Positions 8,789 to 17,452 of a stretch of 53,660 nucleotides of DNA are shown here, piece after piece. The notes beneath the pieces were generated by a model. That model was not told where the DNA came from. It worked only from the letters and a program-made list of their open reading frames with translations, and did not search any database. The position numbers were made by a program, and so were the translations under genes. The stretch is from Candidatus Gottesmanbacteria bacterium RIFCSPLOWO2_01_FULL_39_12b (GTDB lineage: Bacteria; Patescibacteriota; Microgenomatia; 2-02-FULL-39-11): NCBI GenBank assembly GCA_001780955.1, contig MFJR01000007.1:139053-192712 (forward strand). The letters run 5' to 3'. Each line of letters begins with the position of its first letter. The first letter of the stretch is position 1.

Positions 8789-9985
8789 ATGAAAATTTTA
8801 ATGCTGACCCCTTACCTGCCTTATCCTCTTCTATCAGGTGGGCAAATTCGAACTTATAATCTATTAAAGAATCTTTCCCACAAGCATGAAATTACACTTT
8901 TTTCTTTTATTAGAAACGAAAAGGAAAAGCAGTATATTAATCGACTTAAAGAATATTGTGTGGCCGTAGAAGTATTTTTGAAGAGACCACCTTGGACGTT
9001 AACTAGTTTAGCTTTATCCGCGGTAACGTTTTATCCACTGGTCGTTTGCATGTATCTGAACAAAGTCGTGAAGGAGGCGATTGCCAAAGCAATTGAAATA
9101 GAGCGTTTTGATTTAATACACGCTGAAACGTTCTATGTTATGCCTAATATTCCTAATTATTCTGTGCCCATAATTCTTATCGAACAAACGATTGAGTATC
9201 TTGTCTATCAACATTACACTGAGCTGGTCAGTTTTATTCCAAAGAGGATCCTGATGGATTGGGATGTGGCAAAAATCCATTTTTGGGAAAAGAGATTCTG
9301 GAAAAAAGCGACTCGTGTAGTTGCCATGTCAACTTCAGATAAACAAGTTATGCAAAATTTAGTTTCTGATTTGAAAGTTGATTTAGTACCAAACGGTGTT
9401 GATACTACTTTTTTTTCGGGAAAAAGACGTAAAGAAAAAAAGCAAGATAAAACTATATTATTCGTAGGTAATTTTAAATGGTTACAAAACAGAGAAGCGG
9501 TTTCGATATTAGTTAAAGATATTTGGCCCCATATTAAGAAGGATTTACCTCAAGCTAAATTGTGGATTGTGGGCAGGTATCCGTCTGAGGAGATATTAAA
9601 TTTTGCTTCCTCATCAATTATCGTATCTCAGGATATCGATGATATAAGAGAAGTATACAAAAAATCAGACGTGTTACTAGCTCCTTTATACGGGCCTGGC
9701 GGAACAAGATTTAAAATTTTAGAGTCTATGGCCGCTGGATTACCTGTTGTTACTACCGCAACCGGTATCGAAGGATTAGGAGCCCGGCATGGTTATCATG
9801 CGTTAATTTCTAACGATAAAAAAAGTCTTGCTTTGGAGACAGTTCGATTACTAACACATCGCTCACTGTATCAAAAATTAGCAGAAAACGGAAGAAAATT
9901 AGTCGAAAAAAATTTTAATTGGATCGGTATCGCTAATTCACTCGATCGTATCTATAAAGAAGCAGCCCAAGAAAATGAGAATTGA
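8789..9985 (+). CDS. Glycosyltransferase family 4
   Basis: This 398-residue GT-B enzyme starts KILMLTPYLPYPLLSGGQIR, the usual acceptor-domain entry of GT4 proteins. The donor half begins with ILFVGNFKWLQNREAV near residue 225. It contains PLYGPGGTRFKILESMAAGLPVVTT, where GGTRFKILE replaces the usual EGFG part of the EX7E block, a variant common in the Glyco_trans_1_4 subgroup. It follows the ligase/GT39 fusion by 14 bases and overlaps the next GT2 gene by 11. Donor and acceptor are unknown. Confidence 0.85.
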   Translation: MKILMLTPYLPYPLLSGGQIRTYNLLKNLSHKHEITLFSFIRNEKEKQYINRLKEYCVAVEVFLKRPPWTLTSLALSAVTFYPLVVCMYLNKVVKEAIAKAIEIERFDLIHAETFYVMPNIPNYSVPIILIEQTIEYLVYQHYTELVSFIPKRILMDWDVAKIHFWEKRFWKKATRVVAMSTSDKQVMQNLVSDLKVDLVPNGVDTTFFSGKRRKEKKQDKTILFVGNFKWLQNREAVSILVKDIWPHIKKDLPQAKLWIVGRYPSEEILNFASSSIIVSQDIDDIREVYKKSDVLLAPLYGPGGTRFKILESMAAGLPVVTTATGIEGLGARHGYHALISNDKKSLALETVRLLTHRSLYQKLAENGRKLVEKNFNWIGIANSLDRIYKEAAQENEN

Positions 9986-10877
9986 TCTTTCTATTATTAT
10001 CGTAAACTACAACACTTATAATTATATCAGGCAATGTGTTGGATCAATTTATGAAAGCAACAAAATTCTCAAAAATACCGAGATCATCGTAATCGATAAT
10101 GCTTCTTCAGATAACTCTGTTAATTTACTAAAACAGGAGTTTCACAGTCTAATAGTGATTGCAAATTCCCAAAACATCGGTTTTTCAGCTGCTAATAATA
10201 TTGGAATTCGTAGAGCCTCGGGTAAGTTTATCTTACTTCTTAATCCTGATTCATTGGTTAAAAAAAATACCCTTGAGACAATCTTGAAGTTTATGACGCA
10301 AAATCCAGACGTGGGTGTATCTACGTGTAGAGTTGAATTACCTACGGGTCAGTTAGATGACGCTTGCCATCGAGGATTTCCTACGCCATGGAACTCTTTT
10401 TGTGAATTTACAGGAATATCATCAATCTTTCCTAAAAGTGTCCTATTTAATGGTTATCATCTCGGTTACAGAAATTTGGATCAAGTGCACCAAATCGATA
10501 GCTGTGCCGGCGCATTTATGTTCGTTAATCGCAATGCTTTAGATCAAGTTGGTTGCCTAGATGAGGATTATTTCTGGTATGGAGAAGATCTCGATTTATG
10601 TTACCGTCTTAAACTCGCGGGCTGGAAAATTATTTTTTTCCCATCAACCTCTGTAATTCATTACAAAGGTGTTTCTAGTGGTATAAAAAAAAATTCAGTA
10701 GATATATCAACGGCCACAGATTCTATAAAACTCTCATCAACAATCTCCAGGTTTGAAGTGATGAGAACTTTTTATAAGAAACATTATCTTAAAAAATATC
10801 CTAAGCTAATATATCATCTTGTGATGTTGGGAATTAGATTTAAAGAATATCTGAGTATAACAAGCATTAAGAAATGA
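9975..10877 (+). CDS. Glycosyltransferase family 2 (rhamnosyltransferase-like)
   Basis: This 300-residue GT-A enzyme is clearly related to the product of 4739-5647. Shared blocks are LSIIIVNYNT, VIDNASSDNS, NIGFSAANNIGI, LLLNPDSLVK and DSCAGAFMFVNRNALDQVG with YFWYGEDLDLCYRLK. Presence of two paralogues suggests two distinct linkages in the same repeat unit. The start overlaps the end of the upstream GT4 gene, consistent with translational coupling. The C-terminus is shorter in hydrophobic residues than in its paralogue. Confidence 0.85.
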   Translation: MRIDLSIIIVNYNTYNYIRQCVGSIYESNKILKNTEIIVIDNASSDNSVNLLKQEFHSLIVIANSQNIGFSAANNIGIRRASGKFILLLNPDSLVKKNTLETILKFMTQNPDVGVSTCRVELPTGQLDDACHRGFPTPWNSFCEFTGISSIFPKSVLFNGYHLGYRNLDQVHQIDSCAGAFMFVNRNALDQVGCLDEDYFWYGEDLDLCYRLKLAGWKIIFFPSTSVIHYKGVSSGIKKNSVDISTATDSIKLSSTISRFEVMRTFYKKHYLKKYPKLIYHLVMLGIRFKEYLSITSIKK

Positions 10878-10900
10878 ACAATTTATTAATAATTGTTTTT
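10877..10900 (+). other. AT-rich stem-loop followed by T-run between glycosyltransferase genes
   Basis: AACAATT (10877-10883) pairs with AATTGTT (10891-10897) across a 7-base loop, and T residues follow. It overlaps the stop codon of the GT2 gene. The all-A/T outer stem makes it at best a weak or leaky terminator that could lower expression of the genes behind it. Confidence 0.3.
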
Positions 10901-10905
10901 AAATT

Positions 10906-12027
10906 ATGAGAATTGGTATTGATGCGCGTCTCATCTCTCAAACAGGAGTAGGTAGATATATCAGAAATCTTATAGCTTCGATAAAGTTACTAGATTACGA
11001 AAACGAGTATTTCATTTATTTGAGAAGTCAAGAGTTTGATAAATTTGAACTTCCTTCCAAATTGTGGAATAAACGTTTGCTAAATATACCCTGGCATTCA
11101 TTTGCTGAGCAGATTAAAGTACCTTTCCAACTTTTAATTGATAAGCTTGACCTTGTTCACTTTCCCTACTTTAATATACCTATATTTTATCCCCAAAAAT
11201 ACCTCCTTACGGTACACGACCTCATTATTGATCATTTCGATACCGGTAAAGCAACGACACTCCCAAAACCGTTTTACAAGCTTAAGCGATTTGGATATCG
11301 CTTGATTACTTCTTTGGGAATACAAAAATCTGTTGCTATCGCAACAATCTCCAATACAACCAAACAAGAGCTTTTAGACCACTATAGAGTCAATCCAAAT
11401 AAGATTACAATCACTTATGACTCCTTAGATTTACATTTTTTGGATACACAAAAAAGATTCAGGCCCAAAAGACTGTTTCCTTTTAACTACATCTTGTATG
11501 TAGGTAATGCCTATCCGCATAAAAATTTGGAGAGGCTAATCCAATCAATGAAAAATATAAGTAGAACAAAAAATAAACTGGTTCTTGCAGGAGATGATGA
11601 GTTTTTTTACCCGAGAATAATGAAATACGCGAAACTGCTCGGATTAAATAAGGAAATAGTTTACTTCGGAAATGCCAACGATAGAGAATTGGTTAATCTA
11701 TATAGCTTTGCAAAGTGTCTAGTTTTCCCTTCACTCATGGAAGGATTTGGATTGCCCAACTTAGAGGCTCTGGCATGTAATTGTTTACCGGTAATATCGG
11801 ATATACCGGTGTTTAGGGAAATATGGAGTAATGAATTAAATTATTTTAACGCTCTTGATATAAATGATATGAGTTCCAAAATATTTACCGTACTAAATTT
11901 GAGTAAGCAAGCCTACCAGAAGAAGGTTTTATCCGCAAAAAAAAGACTTTCTGATTTTAGTTGGAGAACTACAGCGTTACAGACGCTTGAGATCTACAAA
12001 AAATATGCGCCTAGCAATCGTTTATGA
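10906..12027 (+). CDS. Glycosyltransferase family 4 (mannosyltransferase-like)
   Basis: This GT-B enzyme of 373 residues starts MRIGIDARLISQTGVGRYIR, the entry motif of WbaZ/MtfB-like GT4 enzymes that often transfer mannose. It has TVHDLIIDHF and a donor half from YILYVGNAYPHKNLERL. The EX7E block is EGFGLPNLE, followed by ACNCLPVISDIPVFREIW. It overlaps the next GT4 gene by 23 bases. Together with that gene and the manC-type gene just downstream it forms a likely mannose-handling trio; this is inference from order, not from a substrate motif. Confidence 0.85.
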   Translation: MRIGIDARLISQTGVGRYIRNLIASIKLLDYENEYFIYLRSQEFDKFELPSKLWNKRLLNIPWHSFAEQIKVPFQLLIDKLDLVHFPYFNIPIFYPQKYLLTVHDLIIDHFDTGKATTLPKPFYKLKRFGYRLITSLGIQKSVAIATISNTTKQELLDHYRVNPNKITITYDSLDLHFLDTQKRFRPKRLFPFNYILYVGNAYPHKNLERLIQSMKNISRTKNKLVLAGDDEFFYPRIMKYAKLLGLNKEIVYFGNANDRELVNLYSFAKCLVFPSLMEGFGLPNLEALACNCLPVISDIPVFREIWSNELNYFNALDINDMSSKIFTVLNLSKQAYQKKVLSAKKRLSDFSWRTTALQTLEIYKKYAPSNRL

Positions 12028-13111
12028 TAGAGTAAATAAATTTGGGGGAGCGGAAAGAGTTCTCTTGGCGCTCCATGAATTATGGCCAAATGCACCTCTA
12101 TTTACTGCCGTATATAGCAGTGCAAAAGCTCAATGGTCTAATATTTTTAAAATCAATCCCTCATTCTTAAACTCATTTTCTTTTTTTCAAAATCGACATG
12201 AAATTCTTCCATTTTTAACTCCTTTTGCTTTCGAGTCGTTTGATTTCAATGATTATGATGTAGTGTTATCGATTACTTCTGCAGAAGCAAAATTTATCAT
12301 AACCAAACCGGAAACTTTACATATCTGTTACTGTCTTACCCCTACCAGATATTATTGGAGCGGATACGATGATTATTTAAATCAACCAGGAGTAGGTATT
12401 TTAAATCCTATAGCGAGATTATTTATGAAATCATTTGTGACACAGCTTAGAAATCAAGATTTTATTGCAGCCCAGAGACCTGATGTTTATATCGCTATCT
12501 CTTCTACCGTAGCCAATAGAATTAGTAGATATTATAAAAGAAAAGCTTTTGTAATATATCCACCTGTTGACATAGATATTTTTAATCTAAACCCTCTTTC
12601 AACAACTTTAGACTATTATCTTATTGTGGCCAGGCTTGTTCCTTATAAAAAAATTGAATATGCTATATCAGCTTTTAATAAACTTGGTTGGAAACTGAAA
12701 GTAATTGGTAATGGCCTAGAAGAAACAAGATTAAGAAACCTGGCAAAAAGTAATATCGAGTTAATAAGTGGAGATTTGACAGATAAAGAGTTAGGCTGTT
12801 ATTATCAAAATTGTAAGGCTTTAATATTTCCTGGTGAAGAAGATTTTGGATTAACTGCAGTAGAAGTGCAAAGTTGTGGACGTCCTGTAATCGCCTTTAG
12901 AGCCGGGGGGGCTTGTGAAAGTGTTGTTTCTGGTGTAACGGGTGAATTTTATGATGAACCAACTGTTGATGCTCTAACAGATATATTAAAGTCTTTTAAC
13001 TGTCATCAATATCTACCTATTAACTGCAGGAAGAATTCAAAACGTTTTTCTAAAGAAATATTTAAGACAAAGTTTAAAACATTTATTGAGAATTATATAT
13101 CTCTAAAATAA
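12005..13111 (+). CDS. Glycosyltransferase family 4
   Basis: This GT4 enzyme is 368 residues counted from the ATG at 12005; an in-frame TTG at 11987 is less likely. The N-terminus MRLAIVYDRVNKFGGAERVL carries the GGAE motif of the acceptor domain. It continues with ICYCLTPTRYYWSGYDDY, a block common in CPR members of this subgroup. The donor half includes YYLIVARLVPYKKIEYAI and EEDFGLTAVEVQSCGRPVIA as the EX7E region. It ends 9 bases before the mannose-1-phosphate guanylyltransferase gene, which makes GDP-mannose a reasonable guess as donor. Confidence 0.85.
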   Translation: MRLAIVYDRVNKFGGAERVLLALHELWPNAPLFTAVYSSAKAQWSNIFKINPSFLNSFSFFQNRHEILPFLTPFAFESFDFNDYDVVLSITSAEAKFIITKPETLHICYCLTPTRYYWSGYDDYLNQPGVGILNPIARLFMKSFVTQLRNQDFIAAQRPDVYIAISSTVANRISRYYKRKAFVIYPPVDIDIFNLNPLSTTLDYYLIVARLVPYKKIEYAISAFNKLGWKLKVIGNGLEETRLRNLAKSNIELISGDLTDKELGCYYQNCKALIFPGEEDFGLTAVEVQSCGRPVIAFRAGGACESVVSGVTGEFYDEPTVDALTDILKSFNCHQYLPINCRKNSKRFSKEIFKTKFKTFIENYISLK

Positions 13112-13120
13112 ACTAATATT

Positions 13121-14203
13121 ATGAAGGCAATAATTTTTGCGGGTGGGGTAGGGACAAGACTTTGGCCGTTATCAAGAAGAAAATCTCCTAAACAATTTGA
13201 GAAGGTAATCGGTGATAAATCAACCCTGCAATTGGCAGTTGAAAGACTACAACCCTATTTCAAATGGGAAGATATATTTGTTGCCACCCATGAAAGATAT
13301 GTTTCTATCGTATCTAAACAGCTACCCAAATTACTTCCCATGAATATCATTGGTGAACCAGAGTCAAGAGATGTGGGTCCTGCAGTAGGTTTGGCCACAT
13401 CGATACTTTATAAAAAATATGCCAATGAGCCGGTTGTTATTATTTGGAGCGATCATTTAGTTGGAAAACCTGAACTCTTTCAACAATTATTATTAACTTG
13501 CAATCGAGCTACCCAAAAAACAAAAAACAAAATTATTTTTATCAGTCAAAAACCTAGATTTGCCAGTCAAAATTTGGGTTGGATAAAATATGGCAAGGTA
13601 GCTTTTAAAGAAAATAATTTTAATTTTTATACTTTTGAGAGTTTTCATTATCGACCAGATATAAACCGTGCAAAGGAATTTCTTCAAGATGGATCTTATA
13701 CCTGGAACTTAGGGTATTTTGTGACCACACTATCTTTTCTTTGGTCAATGTACCAGAAGCACCAACCAGATATTTTTCGAGGGCTTAAAGAGATTTATAA
13801 CTCTGTTGGTTCAAGTCAATTTAAGGCTGTAGTATCGAAAGTCTATCCAAAATTTCCAAAAGTTTCATTTGACAGCGGAATCTTAGAAAATATTGATTCT
13901 GATAACGCACTCGTTATTTCAGAAGATTTAAAATGGAGTGATATAGGCGCTTGGGAAGCTTTAAAAGAAGCTTTACAAACATCTCCCGATAAAAATGTAA
14001 GTCGTGGTAAGGTGTTAGTAACTGATTGTCGTGACAGTCTTGTTTATAATTATTCTGATCAATTGGTAGTCACTATTGATCTTGATGGATTTATTGTCAT
14101 AAATACTGACGATGTGGTTTTAATATGTCATAAACATTCAGTTCCCAAGATTAAAAAATTAGTTGAGAAGTTAGCCGAATCTAAAAATGATCATCTGGTA
14201 TAA
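13121..14203 (+). CDS. manC: Mannose-1-phosphate guanylyltransferase
   Basis: This enzyme makes GDP-mannose from GTP and mannose-1-phosphate in the cytoplasm, the donor for the neighbouring GT4 enzymes. The pyrophosphorylase signature FAGGVGTRLWPLSRRKSPKQF begins at residue 7. Further family blocks are GEPESRDVGPAVGLA, FDSGILENID and WSDIGAWEALKEAL. At 360 residues it has the nucleotidyltransferase domain and a short C-terminal beta region. It lacks the cupin phosphomannose isomerase domain of bifunctional ManC proteins, so mannose-1-phosphate must come from enzymes outside the window. Confidence 0.9.
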   Translation: MKAIIFAGGVGTRLWPLSRRKSPKQFEKVIGDKSTLQLAVERLQPYFKWEDIFVATHERYVSIVSKQLPKLLPMNIIGEPESRDVGPAVGLATSILYKKYANEPVVIIWSDHLVGKPELFQQLLLTCNRATQKTKNKIIFISQKPRFASQNLGWIKYGKVAFKENNFNFYTFESFHYRPDINRAKEFLQDGSYTWNLGYFVTTLSFLWSMYQKHQPDIFRGLKEIYNSVGSSQFKAVVSKVYPKFPKVSFDSGILENIDSDNALVISEDLKWSDIGAWEALKEALQTSPDKNVSRGKVLVTDCRDSLVYNYSDQLVVTIDLDGFIVINTDDVVLICHKHSVPKIKKLVEKLAESKNDHLV

Positions 14204-14259
14204 ATTTAATCGTTAAATTATTCGTTATTTAGATTCAAACTGATATCCTTTTAAAGCGT

Positions 14260-14919
14260 ATGAATTTTTTTCAAAACGATCTTTATGACACTTATCTTAA
14301 GAGAGTCATAGATTTAGCCGGATCTATATTATTATTGATTATATTTTTACCTTTGGGGATATTACTGGCAATATTGATCAGGCTGGATTCATCAGGTCCG
14401 ATATTTGCTGATACACCTCAGAGAGTGGGTAGAAATGGAAAATTATTCAAAATGTACAAATTTCGTTCGATGATAGAAAATGCCCATATTTTGCTTCGAA
14501 AAGATCCGAAACTAAAATCACTTTATGAGCAATATAAAAGAAATAGTTATAAATTAAGGGAAGATCCCAGAGTAACGTTACTCGGAAGATTTTTAAGGAA
14601 GCATTCGTTAGACGAAATACCCCAGTTGTTAAACGTGTTAAAAGGAGAGATGAGTCTTATTGGTCCCAGAGCTTATTATCCGGATGAGCTAACTAATCAA
14701 CAAAAGAAATATCCAGAAACTCAAAAATTAGTTAAAAAAGTTTTATCTATCAAACCTGGTATTACTGGTTATTGGCAAGTTTCCGGTCGCTCTGAAGTAA
14801 ATTTCGATAAAAGAATAGCCATGGACGCAAACTACGTCGATAAACGATCATTATGGTATGATATTTGTATTCTTGTGAAAACTCCATGGGCAATGGTGTC
14901 GGGTAAAGGAGCGATATAA
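14260..14919 (+). CDS. Polyprenyl-phosphate sugar-1-phosphate transferase (bacterial sugar transferase family)
   Basis: This 219-residue monotopic phosphoglycosyl transferase starts glycan assembly by moving a sugar-1-phosphate from a nucleotide sugar to undecaprenyl phosphate. The N-terminal reentrant hydrophobic segment YLKRVIDLAGSILLLIIFLP is followed by the RVGRNGKLFKMYKFRSM block. The catalytic Asp-Glu pair is in HSLDEIPQLLNVLKGEMSLI, and GPRAYYPDEL plus KPGITGYWQVSGRSE complete the signature. It has only the catalytic core, like PglC or the C-terminal half of WbaP. It closes the glycosyltransferase run and lies 5 bases before the DUF4012 gene. Confidence 0.9.
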   Translation: MNFFQNDLYDTYLKRVIDLAGSILLLIIFLPLGILLAILIRLDSSGPIFADTPQRVGRNGKLFKMYKFRSMIENAHILLRKDPKLKSLYEQYKRNSYKLREDPRVTLLGRFLRKHSLDEIPQLLNVLKGEMSLIGPRAYYPDELTNQQKKYPETQKLVKKVLSIKPGITGYWQVSGRSEVNFDKRIAMDANYVDKRSLWYDICILVKTPWAMVSGKGAI

Positions 14920-14924
14920 CTCTT

Positions 14925-16862
14925 ATGAAAAACGGATTTCATAAAATAGTTTTAAATATTAACTCACCGGTTGCGGGTGTTTCGAACGCCCCTATAAAGA
15001 CCGTGAAGAAGAAAAATAAATCTCAAAGATGGTTATTTTTAGGAATTGTTATTTTTTTCGTAACCATATTGTCCTTTGTTTTAGTCGAGGGTGTTAATCT
15101 GTATTTTTCTCTACAAAAAACCAGTAAAGTAGCAACTTCAGCTTTTACCGCTATTAAAAGTCAAGATCTAGAATCCAGCCGTGTGCAGCTTAAGGAGCTT
15201 GAGAATAATCTCTTAGAAGTTGCGGGACACGTTGCAAAGATATCCTGGTTAAAATTTATACCAATAATAGGTGTTTATGTAGCCGACGCCTCACACCTTG
15301 TCAATGGAGGTATCGCAGGAGTTCAAGCTGGTGAAATCACTACAGAAACTTTGATTCCCTATACAGACCTTTTGGGGTTAAAAGGTAAAACATCATTTGT
15401 ATCCGGCAGTGCGGATGATCGCATAAAAACAGCAGTCGAAACTTTGGATAAAGTTACACCTAGATTAGAAGAGATAGCTGTAAAAATCGGGGTAGCGAGT
15501 AAAGAGATCAGTCAGGTAGATCCAAAAAGATACCCTGAGGCGATCGGCTCAATTAAGATAAGACAGAAAATGCAGAGTGTAAAGGATTTATTTTCAAATT
15601 CAGCTGATATATTTGTTGATGCCCAACCCTTACTTAAAAAGCTACCTGAGATTCTAGGAAATAATAAATCCAAAAATTATTTAGTTCTATTTCAAAATGA
15701 TGCAGAGTTGAGAGCGACCGGTGGATTTATCACAGCTTATGCATTATTTAAAATCGATAAAGGTAAAATGCAGGTGATTAAAGCTGAAGATATATATAAA
15801 TTAGATGCTGCTAAGAAGAAAAAATATCCGGCTCCTAATTCTATCCTTAAATATCATAAAGACGTCTACACTCTAGAACTTAGAGACAGCAATTTATCTC
15901 CAGATTTTATCGTTTCTATGGGGGAATTTGACAAAATGATAAAGGAGTCAGTTCCAGATTTCCCGCAATATGATGGAATTATTGCCCTTGATACTCATGT
16001 ATTAGTAAGTGCCATAAAAATTTTGGGAGATTTTAATATTTATGGTCGAGTTTTTAGCGCCGAGAACGATAGTCGGTGCGATTGTCCAAAAGCGATATAT
16101 GAATTAGAGGATTACGCAACGAGACCCGTGGGATATCTTCGTGAGGAGAGAAAAGATATCATTGGTATTTTACTTTATCAGCTAATGCAAAGGGCATTAG
16201 GCGTTTCACCTTCAAAATATTGGGGTCAGTTATTTCAAATGTTTTTAGAAGAATCTAAACAAAAGCATGTTCTTTTCGACTTCTTTGACGAAGTGGCCCA
16301 AAAGGGTATTGAATCTCTGCATTTTGCAGGAAAAATTGATTCATATGAGGGTGACTATCTACATATCAATAACGTTAATTTTTCTGGAGCTAAAGCCAAT
16401 ATGTTTATTAAGCAACAGGTAAAACTTGATATAAATATAACAGATAATAATGAGACTGTTAATACGCTTACAATTAACTACAAAAACCCCGCTCCAGCAA
16501 GTAATTGTAATTTAGAGGCAGGTAAACTTTGCCTTAATGCAATCCTTAGAAACTGGTTGAGAGTTTATGTTCCAGAGGGTGCAACTCTTTTAGAATTTAC
16601 GGGATCAGAAAAAGATACGGTTAGTTATAACGAGCTTAATAAAACCGTTTTTGAAGGATTTCTTACGGTAAAACCACAAGGTACATCTGAAATCAAGATT
16701 AAGTATAAATTGCCTTTTAAAGTTTCCAGAGGAACTACGTATAAGCTATTTATTCAAAAACAACCGGGGACAGACATGCATGAATATTCTGTTCTAAAAA
16801 ATGGTAAAGAGATTGAAAAATTTTCCCTTTTGTCAGACACCCAGGTATCGTTTAAACTCTAA
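14925..16862 (+). CDS. DUF4012 membrane-anchored extracytoplasmic protein
   Basis: This 645-residue protein has a basic N-terminus, one membrane helix at about residues 36-58 (WLFLGIVIFFVTILSFVLVE), and a long extracytoplasmic domain. The core block NYLVLFQNDAELRATGGFIT, followed by IDKGKMQVIKAEDIYKLD, is the hallmark of DUF4012. This family is frequent in CPR and Actinobacteria and is usually found beside glycan genes. Its biochemical function is not established; a role in attaching or shaping surface polysaccharide is plausible from context. The stop overlaps the recO start as TAATG. Confidence 0.8.
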   Translation: MKNGFHKIVLNINSPVAGVSNAPIKTVKKKNKSQRWLFLGIVIFFVTILSFVLVEGVNLYFSLQKTSKVATSAFTAIKSQDLESSRVQLKELENNLLEVAGHVAKISWLKFIPIIGVYVADASHLVNGGIAGVQAGEITTETLIPYTDLLGLKGKTSFVSGSADDRIKTAVETLDKVTPRLEEIAVKIGVASKEISQVDPKRYPEAIGSIKIRQKMQSVKDLFSNSADIFVDAQPLLKKLPEILGNNKSKNYLVLFQNDAELRATGGFITAYALFKIDKGKMQVIKAEDIYKLDAAKKKKYPAPNSILKYHKDVYTLELRDSNLSPDFIVSMGEFDKMIKESVPDFPQYDGIIALDTHVLVSAIKILGDFNIYGRVFSAENDSRCDCPKAIYELEDYATRPVGYLREERKDIIGILLYQLMQRALGVSPSKYWGQLFQMFLEESKQKHVLFDFFDEVAQKGIESLHFAGKIDSYEGDYLHINNVNFSGAKANMFIKQQVKLDINITDNNETVNTLTINYKNPAPASNCNLEAGKLCLNAILRNWLRVYVPEGATLLEFTGSEKDTVSYNELNKTVFEGFLTVKPQGTSEIKIKYKLPFKVSRGTTYKLFIQKQPGTDMHEYSVLKNGKEIEKFSLLSDTQVSFKL

Positions 16863-17452
16863 TGAATTTAATATTTACCACGGATGGTATCGTAATAAAA
16901 CGAACTAACTACTCTGAAACCGATAAGATTTTAACAATATATTCCAAAACAAATGGTAAGCTTATTGCTTTAGCCAAGGGAATTAGAAAAATTAATAGTA
17001 AGAAAGCTCCACATCTTGAGCTATTTAATAATATCCGGGTTTCAATAATCAGTGGTAAGTTTTTAGATATAATAACAGAAGCCCGTACAATCGATTTTTT
17101 TAGATTAATACGCGTTCAGTTAGAAAGGACTGCATATGCTTATAGAATTGTTGAACTTATTGATCGTTTATGCCCTCAGAATCATGTAAATAAGGGAATT
17201 TATGAACTGCTCATATCTGTTTTGAGATCGATAAACTTAGAGAACATAAATAATTTAGAACGAATTGTTGATGAGTATTCTATAAATCTGCTTTGGGAAC
17301 TGGGTTTTTTACCAAGGGGTAATTATCTTTCCGGAGACCAAATGACAAGATTTATTGAGAATATAATTGAAAGGAAATTAAAATCGGATAAATTATTGAC
17401 AAAACTGGCAAGTTATAATAAAAAGGAGAAATTATATGGATTTGATGGATAA
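16862..17452 (+). CDS. recO: DNA repair protein RecO (short form)
   Basis: RecO helps load RecA on SSB-coated single-stranded DNA in the RecFOR pathway. The N-terminal OB-fold is recognisable in TTDGIVIKRTNYSETDKILT and KLIALAKGIRKINSKKAPHL. The helical C-terminal region ends in WELGFLPRGNYLSG. At 196 residues it is shorter than typical RecO (about 240) and has no Cys4 zinc motif. It overlaps the DUF4012 gene by one base and the glyS gene by 17, as in many bacteria where recO and glyS are adjacent. Confidence 0.8.
   Translation: MNLIFTTDGIVIKRTNYSETDKILTIYSKTNGKLIALAKGIRKINSKKAPHLELFNNIRVSIISGKFLDIITEARTIDFFRLIRVQLERTAYAYRIVELIDRLCPQNHVNKGIYELLISVLRSINLENINNLERIVDEYSINLLWELGFLPRGNYLSGDQMTRFIENIIERKLKSDKLLTKLASYNKKEKLYGFDG
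17423..17428 (+). promoter_or_regulatory. Shine-Dalgarno site of glyS inside recO
   Basis: AAGGAG sits 7 bases before the ATG at 17436 and lies within the recO coding region. It decides between this ATG and the in-frame ATG at 17445 in favour of the first. Clear Shine-Dalgarno motifs are uncommon elsewhere in the window, so this one stands out. Confidence 0.6.
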